In this document: piece after piece, positions 61,432-64,000 of the stretch
Position numbering within the stretch: position 1 is the first letter of the stretch
Layout: every line of letters begins with the position of its first letter
Source of the DNA: Ardenticatenaceae bacterium
Lineage (GTDB): Bacteria; Chloroflexota; Anaerolineae; Promineifilales; Promineifilaceae
Reading direction: 5' to 3'
Assembly: GCA_020634395.1 (NCBI GenBank)
Contig: JACKBU010000022.1
Location: forward strand, 1-64,000
Length of the DNA: 64,000 nt
Made by a program: the position numbers and the translations under genes
Notes under the pieces: generated by a model
Seen by the model: only the letters and a program-made list of their open reading frames with translations
Database searches by the model: none
Told to the model about the DNA's origin: nothing

Positions 61432-61932
61432 ATGAACGAGGTGTTGATTGAAGCATTTCAGCAAAAGGATTGGGCTATGAAGGCGCTCATTGCGGCCTGC
61501 GAGAATTGTTCGGTTGACGAGCTGACGCGACCAGCTCCGGGGTTCGGCAGCATCCTGGCTACGTTGAATCATCTGGTGTTGGCTGACGCGGGCTATGTGG
61601 CAAGTGTTGGTGGTGGCCGTGCCGTCTGGGCTGTGGTTGATGGAGAGACGAATGACCTGCAGGAGCTTGCCGCGCGCGTGGAAGAAAGTGGTGCCAGATG
61701 GGAACGTTTTTTGCGCGAACCGATTGACGGCGAACGTCTCGCGTTTCTAGATGATGGCGCCTACGAAACGCACACCGCAGTGGTGGTAATGCAGGCGCTG
61801 CATCATGCAAGTGTGCATGGCGAGCAAGTGTGCAAGTGTCTAGAGGCATTGGGGATCGAGCCACCTGATCTGCAGCCATGGGCGTACGCCGATGAGACAG
61901 GGCGCAGCCGCTGGCTGTGGCCGCAAAGTTGA
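61432..61932 (+). CDS. Cassette gene: DinB-like four-helix protein
   Basis: 166 residues, with GAGGAGAG 6-8 bp before the ATG. Four-helix bundle of the DinB/YfiT superfamily. The metal-binding His triad can be placed at LNHLVLAD (about His47) and ALHHASVHGEQV (about His122 and His126). These enzymes are thiol- or metal-dependent transferases/hydrolases; substrate unknown. Common in cassettes. The next site is only a half attC. Confidence 0.8.
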   Translation: MNEVLIEAFQQKDWAMKALIAACENCSVDELTRPAPGFGSILATLNHLVLADAGYVASVGGGRAVWAVVDGETNDLQELAARVEESGARWERFLREPIDGERLAFLDDGAYETHTAVVVMQALHHASVHGEQVCKCLEALGIEPPDLQPWAYADETGRSRWLWPQS

Positions 61933-61936
61933 CTTG

Positions 61937-61982
61937 AGGAAACGGCCGTGGCCGGTTGGCGCGGCTTATCGGAGCGTTAGCG
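61937..61982 (+). repeat. Half attC (right half of the main family)
   Basis: GGAAACGGCCGTGGCCGG ... GCGCGGCTTATC ... GTTAGCG with no left R''/L'' boxes. It begins 5 bp after the DinB stop. It cannot fold into a normal attC, so the DinB and RibD-C cassettes are probably locked together. Confidence 0.75.
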
Positions 61983-61995
61983 GGAGACTAATCAC

Positions 61996-62556
61996 ATGGG
62001 ACTCTTGATATTCAGCATCAACGTTACGCTGGACGGGTGCATCGATCACCAGGAGGGGATCGTCGACGACGAGACACACGCTTACTTTACCCGCCTTATG
62101 GATGAGAGCGGGGCAATGCTGTGGGGTCGTGTCACTTACGAGATGATGGAGAGCTACTGGCCGGCGGTTGCGCGCGGCGACATCGAGGCACCCCCCGCGA
62201 ATCGCGAGTGGGCGGTCAAGCTGGAGGCAAAGCCGAAGTATGTGGTGTCGTCAACGCGAAAGGAGTACCCCTGGACCAACAGCCACCACATCGCTGGCGA
62301 CCTTCGCACGGGTGTGCAGAAGCTCAAGGACGAGACTCCGGCTGGTGTGCTCCTTGGTAGCGGCAAACTCGCGACAGAGCTCGATCGGTTGGATCTGATC
62401 GATGAGTACAAATTCCTCGTCCACCCCAGGATCGCCGGGCACGGCCCGACCCTGTACCAGAGTGGGCTGCCCACCACGCGGCGGCTTGAACTGGTCTCGG
62501 CAAAACCGTTCCATAACGGCGTGGTCGCCATGCACTACCGGCGCGACCGCAGCTAA
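61996..62556 (+). CDS. Cassette gene: RibD C-terminal/dihydrofolate-reductase-fold protein
   Basis: 186 residues; ATG 13 bp after the half attC with GGGAGA upstream. DHFR-like fold of the RibD_C family: LLIFSINVTLDGCID, AMLWGRVTYEMMESYWP, KYVVSSTRKEYPW, GVLLGSGKLATEL, EYKFLVHPRIAGHGPTLY. It probably binds NADPH and reduces an unknown substrate. The stop codon overlaps the following attC R'' box, the usual economy of cassettes. Confidence 0.85.
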   Translation: MGLLIFSINVTLDGCIDHQEGIVDDETHAYFTRLMDESGAMLWGRVTYEMMESYWPAVARGDIEAPPANREWAVKLEAKPKYVVSSTRKEYPWTNSHHIAGDLRTGVQKLKDETPAGVLLGSGKLATELDRLDLIDEYKFLVHPRIAGHGPTLYQSGLPTTRRLELVSAKPFHNGVVAMHYRRDRS

Positions 62557-62613
62557 CAATCGGTTGCAGCCAACGGCCCACTTCGCGGCCTGCGCTGAAG
62601 CGAAACGTTGTGC
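62551..62613 (+). repeat. attC site 12 (63 bp)
   Basis: AGCTAAC AATCGG TTGCAGCCAA ... CTGCGCTGAAGCGAAAC GTTGTGC. The right core has one departure from GTTRRRY. Last attC of the array. Confidence 0.75.
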
Positions 62614-62647
62614 CACCGTAGTTAATAGATGCAAAGGAGTTGTTGAC

Positions 62648-63193
62648 GTGAGCGAGAGCAGTTCAGCGCTCCACATTGGTCATCGAGTTGTTGTTACCGG
62701 CATGGCTGGTGCGGGCAAGAGTACATTTGCCCGCCAGCTATCGGCGAAGAGTGGCCTTCCGGCGATTCATCTAGACAGACACTTCTGGAAACCGGGCTGG
62801 GAAGCGCCGTCGGATACAGAGTGGCGTGAGCTGCAGGCCACATTGCTCGCTGGCGAGAAGTGGATTGCAGACGGCAACTATTACGAAACGCTGGATCTGC
62901 GTCTTGAGCGCGCGCATACGGTTGTGTATCTCGACACGCCATGGTGGCTCTGCGCAGCGCGGGCGTTCGTGCGCGGGTTACGTCGTCCGGCGGGTACCCA
63001 ACTGCCTGACGGCTGCGAAGAAAACGGATGGCACCGGCTGCGTGATGAATGGTGGTTGATGTGGCGCGTCTGGTTGGGGCGGCGGTCTGAACGCGAGCGA
63101 GAGCTGGCGATTGTGGCCAGGCATGGAAGCCATGCGACCTTGTACGTTTTAAGCTCCAAACGGGCTGTCCGACAATTTCTTGAGAACGTCTAG
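62648..63193 (+). CDS. Cassette gene: adenylate-kinase-like P-loop protein (FlaR/topology-modulation type)
   Basis: 181 residues from a GTG at 62648, with AAAGGAG 9 bp upstream. P-loop GMAGAGKST near residue 18, then LPAIHLDRHFWKPGW, a phrase typical of FlaR-like kinases, WIADGNYYETLDLRLE and VVYLDTPWWLC. Probably a nucleotide or small-molecule kinase. No attC follows before the next gene, so it is either the last, incomplete cassette or a gene trapped at the array end. Confidence 0.8.
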   Translation: MSESSSALHIGHRVVVTGMAGAGKSTFARQLSAKSGLPAIHLDRHFWKPGWEAPSDTEWRELQATLLAGEKWIADGNYYETLDLRLERAHTVVYLDTPWWLCAARAFVRGLRRPAGTQLPDGCEENGWHRLRDEWWLMWRVWLGRRSERERELAIVARHGSHATLYVLSSKRAVRQFLENV

Positions 63194-63307
63194 ATGGTCC
63201 TTCCGAGACACCCGAGACAAAATCCATCACACTTACAATTGGAACCCTGATGCTGCTGTTGTCCTTGCTTTTATAGGTGTGTTTAGATTTTTGCTAAGGA
63301 GTGCAAA

Positions 63308-63682
63308 ATGACTATTACTCGTATTATTCCAGAAGTCCGTTCTAATAATCTCGCTGAAACTCGCGACTTTTACACTGGTATACTCGGTCTTGTCATAGAT
63401 ATGGAAGAGGGCGATTTTCTGATGATGAGTTCACCTGCCAACACCAGCGCACAACTTATCGTTAACGACAATGGGCATGTAGGTTTACCACCAGGATTTG
63501 CTGTTGATGTAGGAAATACACAACAACTACAGCAGATTTATCAGTCCGTCATCGATCGTGGTTTGCCAATTGTTGAACCTCTTGCTGATAAACCGTGGGG
63601 AATTCGGCGTTTTTCCGTGATCGACCCCACTGGAGTTCGAGTCACTGTGATCAGTCATATTGACCCATCTCAAACAGTGTAA
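63308..63682 (+). CDS. VOC-family glyoxalase/bleomycin-resistance-like protein
   Basis: 124 residues, with AAGGAG 7 bp before the ATG. Two beta-alpha-beta-beta-beta modules: IIPEVRSNNLAETRDFYTGILGLVIDM, FLMMSSPANTSAQLIV, then GFAVDVGNTQQLQQIYQSVIDRG and RRFSVIDPTGVRVTVISHI (Glu/His-type metal positions possible). Role: binding or detoxifying small molecules. It stands between the end of the array and the window end; no attC is seen on either side, so cassette origin is undecided. AT-richer than the chromosome. Confidence 0.82.
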   Translation: MTITRIIPEVRSNNLAETRDFYTGILGLVIDMEEGDFLMMSSPANTSAQLIVNDNGHVGLPPGFAVDVGNTQQLQQIYQSVIDRGLPIVEPLADKPWGIRRFSVIDPTGVRVTVISHIDPSQTV

Positions 63683-63823
63683 AGATTGCTTTGCTGCAAG
63701 CAGTAACAGCGATGGGCCTTTAGGCGCACATTCGAATATGTTTCAATGCAGCTACTTTCTTCATTATTATGTTTGGCACTTTATCTGTGGAACGAAATAT
63801 AGTGATCAGTAGAAAGTTTTCAG

Positions 63824-63900
63824 AAAACCCGAAGGGTTTGAAACTTGGGATACTCGACTAAATGGATGCAAAACCCTTCGGGTCTAATTCCCAAACCTTT
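63824..63900. other. Interleaved inverted repeats (possible RNA pseudoknot)
   Basis: Arm AACCCGAAGGGTTT (63826-63839) pairs with AAACCCTTCGGGT (63871-63883). A second pair, TTGGGA (63845-63850) with TCCCAA (63889-63894), interleaves with the first. A T-run (CCTTTTTG) follows. It could be a terminator for the VOC gene or a leader structure for the next gene. Confidence 0.45.
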
Positions 63901-63927
63901 TTGCGGTTTACTATAAATTGAGAAAAG

Positions 63928-64000
63928 ATGACTCAAATTTACGCACTGAAAGCATCCATTCCAAATCCAGCCCTCGAAGCCTTCCGCATATTGATTGGGC
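63928..64000 (+). CDS. Start of an unknown gene, cut by window end
   Basis: The ATG at 63928 opens a frame (MTQIYALKASIPNPALEAFR...) that continues past the window. GAGAAAAG lies 3-8 bp upstream. Only 24 residues are visible; no family is assigned. Confidence 0.5.
   Translation, partial: MTQIYALKASIPNPALEAFRILIG

Larger units (their letters stand above)
56478..63193 (+). mobile_element. Integron gene-cassette array (CALIN-like: attC cluster without complete integrase)
   Basis: Successive attC recombination sites bracket short plus-strand genes or gene-less segments. The sites share RYYYAAC at the 5' end and GTTRRRY at the 3' end, with internal inverted L''/L' boxes. In the main family, AAGCCGGCGC pairs with GCGCGGCTT leaving one unpaired G, the extrahelical base expected of attC. 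Cargo: small membrane protein, HEPN protein, unknown membrane protein, VOC, DinB, RibD-C and P-loop kinase-like genes. These families are frequent in environmental cassettes. Several cargo genes are less GC-rich than the chromosome around them. No integrase gene lies inside the window, so mobility would need one in trans. Confidence 0.85.
1..64000. repeat. Highly iterated palindrome ACGGCCGT (dispersed)
   Basis: The 8-bp palindrome ACGGCCGT, often extended to AACGGCCGTT, recurs through genes and spacers on both strands. A hand count of the first 6.5 kb gives 22 copies; base composition alone predicts about 0.2. In coding sequence it reads Thr-Ala-Val, Asn/Asp-Gly-Arg or Arg-Pro depending on frame, which explains the many TAV, NGR and DGR tripeptides. 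It contains no stop codon in any frame, so it also lengthens spurious antisense frames. It is analogous in behaviour to the cyanobacterial HIP1 octamer (GCGATCGC) but differs in sequence. The function is unknown. Confidence 0.9.

Noticed and set aside
63308..63682. Last cassette of the array
   Set aside because: No attC was found between 63194 and 63307 or after 63682, so it was not included in the array.
1..64000. tRNA, rRNA, prophage or complete insertion sequence
   Set aside because: No cloverleaf, conserved rRNA segment, phage structural gene or transposase was recognised by reading both strands; a covariance search was not possible.

Overview
The window looks like the chromosome of a free-living, filament- or biofilm-forming Chloroflexota bacterium (Anaerolineae/Ardenticatenia-like). 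This is inferred from gene content and protein style, not from a marker tree: SARP regulators, AAA_16 ATPases fused to other domains, PTPS-related and YfhO-type membrane glycosyltransferases, TadE/TadG pseudopilins with Thr/Pro-rich linkers, secreted proteins ending in (F/Y)LPVVIK, and a haem A synthase pointing to aerobic respiration. No rRNA, tRNA, CRISPR array, prophage or complete insertion sequence was seen. The palindrome ACGGCCGT is extremely over-represented in genes, spacers and recombination sites.

Layout. 1-2.4 kb: tail of an InlB-repeat secreted protein and a decayed effector-associated-domain/formylglycine-generating-enzyme-like gene. 2.5-6.7 kb: beta-propeller lipoprotein, class-A-like serine hydrolase, fused E1 2-oxoacid dehydrogenase. 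6.7-11.1 kb: membrane AAA ATPase overlapping a SARP-AAA regulator. 11.4-21 kb: Tad/Flp pseudopilin cluster, including a Flp-type pilin fused to carbohydrate-binding domains. 21-25.3 kb: secreted clan-A glycosidase and a UvrD-like helicase. 25.4-31.7 kb: a second AAA pair, AAA-winged helix overlapping a propeller-TM-AAA protein. 31.8-36.8 kb: SixA phosphatase, then PP2C, kinase-like, nicotinamidase-like and von Willebrand A genes driven by two promoters that share the same operator. 36.9-49.9 kb: haem A synthase, four large glycosyltransferase-type membrane proteins, a DUF11 surface protein and a UPF0104 flippase-like protein. 49.9-56 kb: MntA/HepT and VapBC-type toxin-antitoxin genes (both toxins frameshifted), moeA, an ASKHA-fold protein and ligA. 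56.1-63.2 kb: an integron gene-cassette array (about ten attC sites plus partial ones) with no complete integrase. 63.3-64 kb: a VOC gene and the start of another gene.

The three most interesting items are: (1) two unlinked loci with the same plan, a DNA-binding-domain AAA ATPase overlapping a membrane-sensor AAA ATPase, which could be a signalling system; (2) the cassette array, with four consecutive gene-less cassettes of exactly 153 bp, chimeric and half attC sites, a possible intI remnant and phased A-tracts at its head; (3) the PP2C/kinase/nicotinamidase/vWA set, where a GTGT-N7-ACAC operator lies in the -35/-10 spacer of both promoters.

Caution: five frameshifts in four broken genes fall in 4-5-base homopolymers, so some could be sequencing errors.
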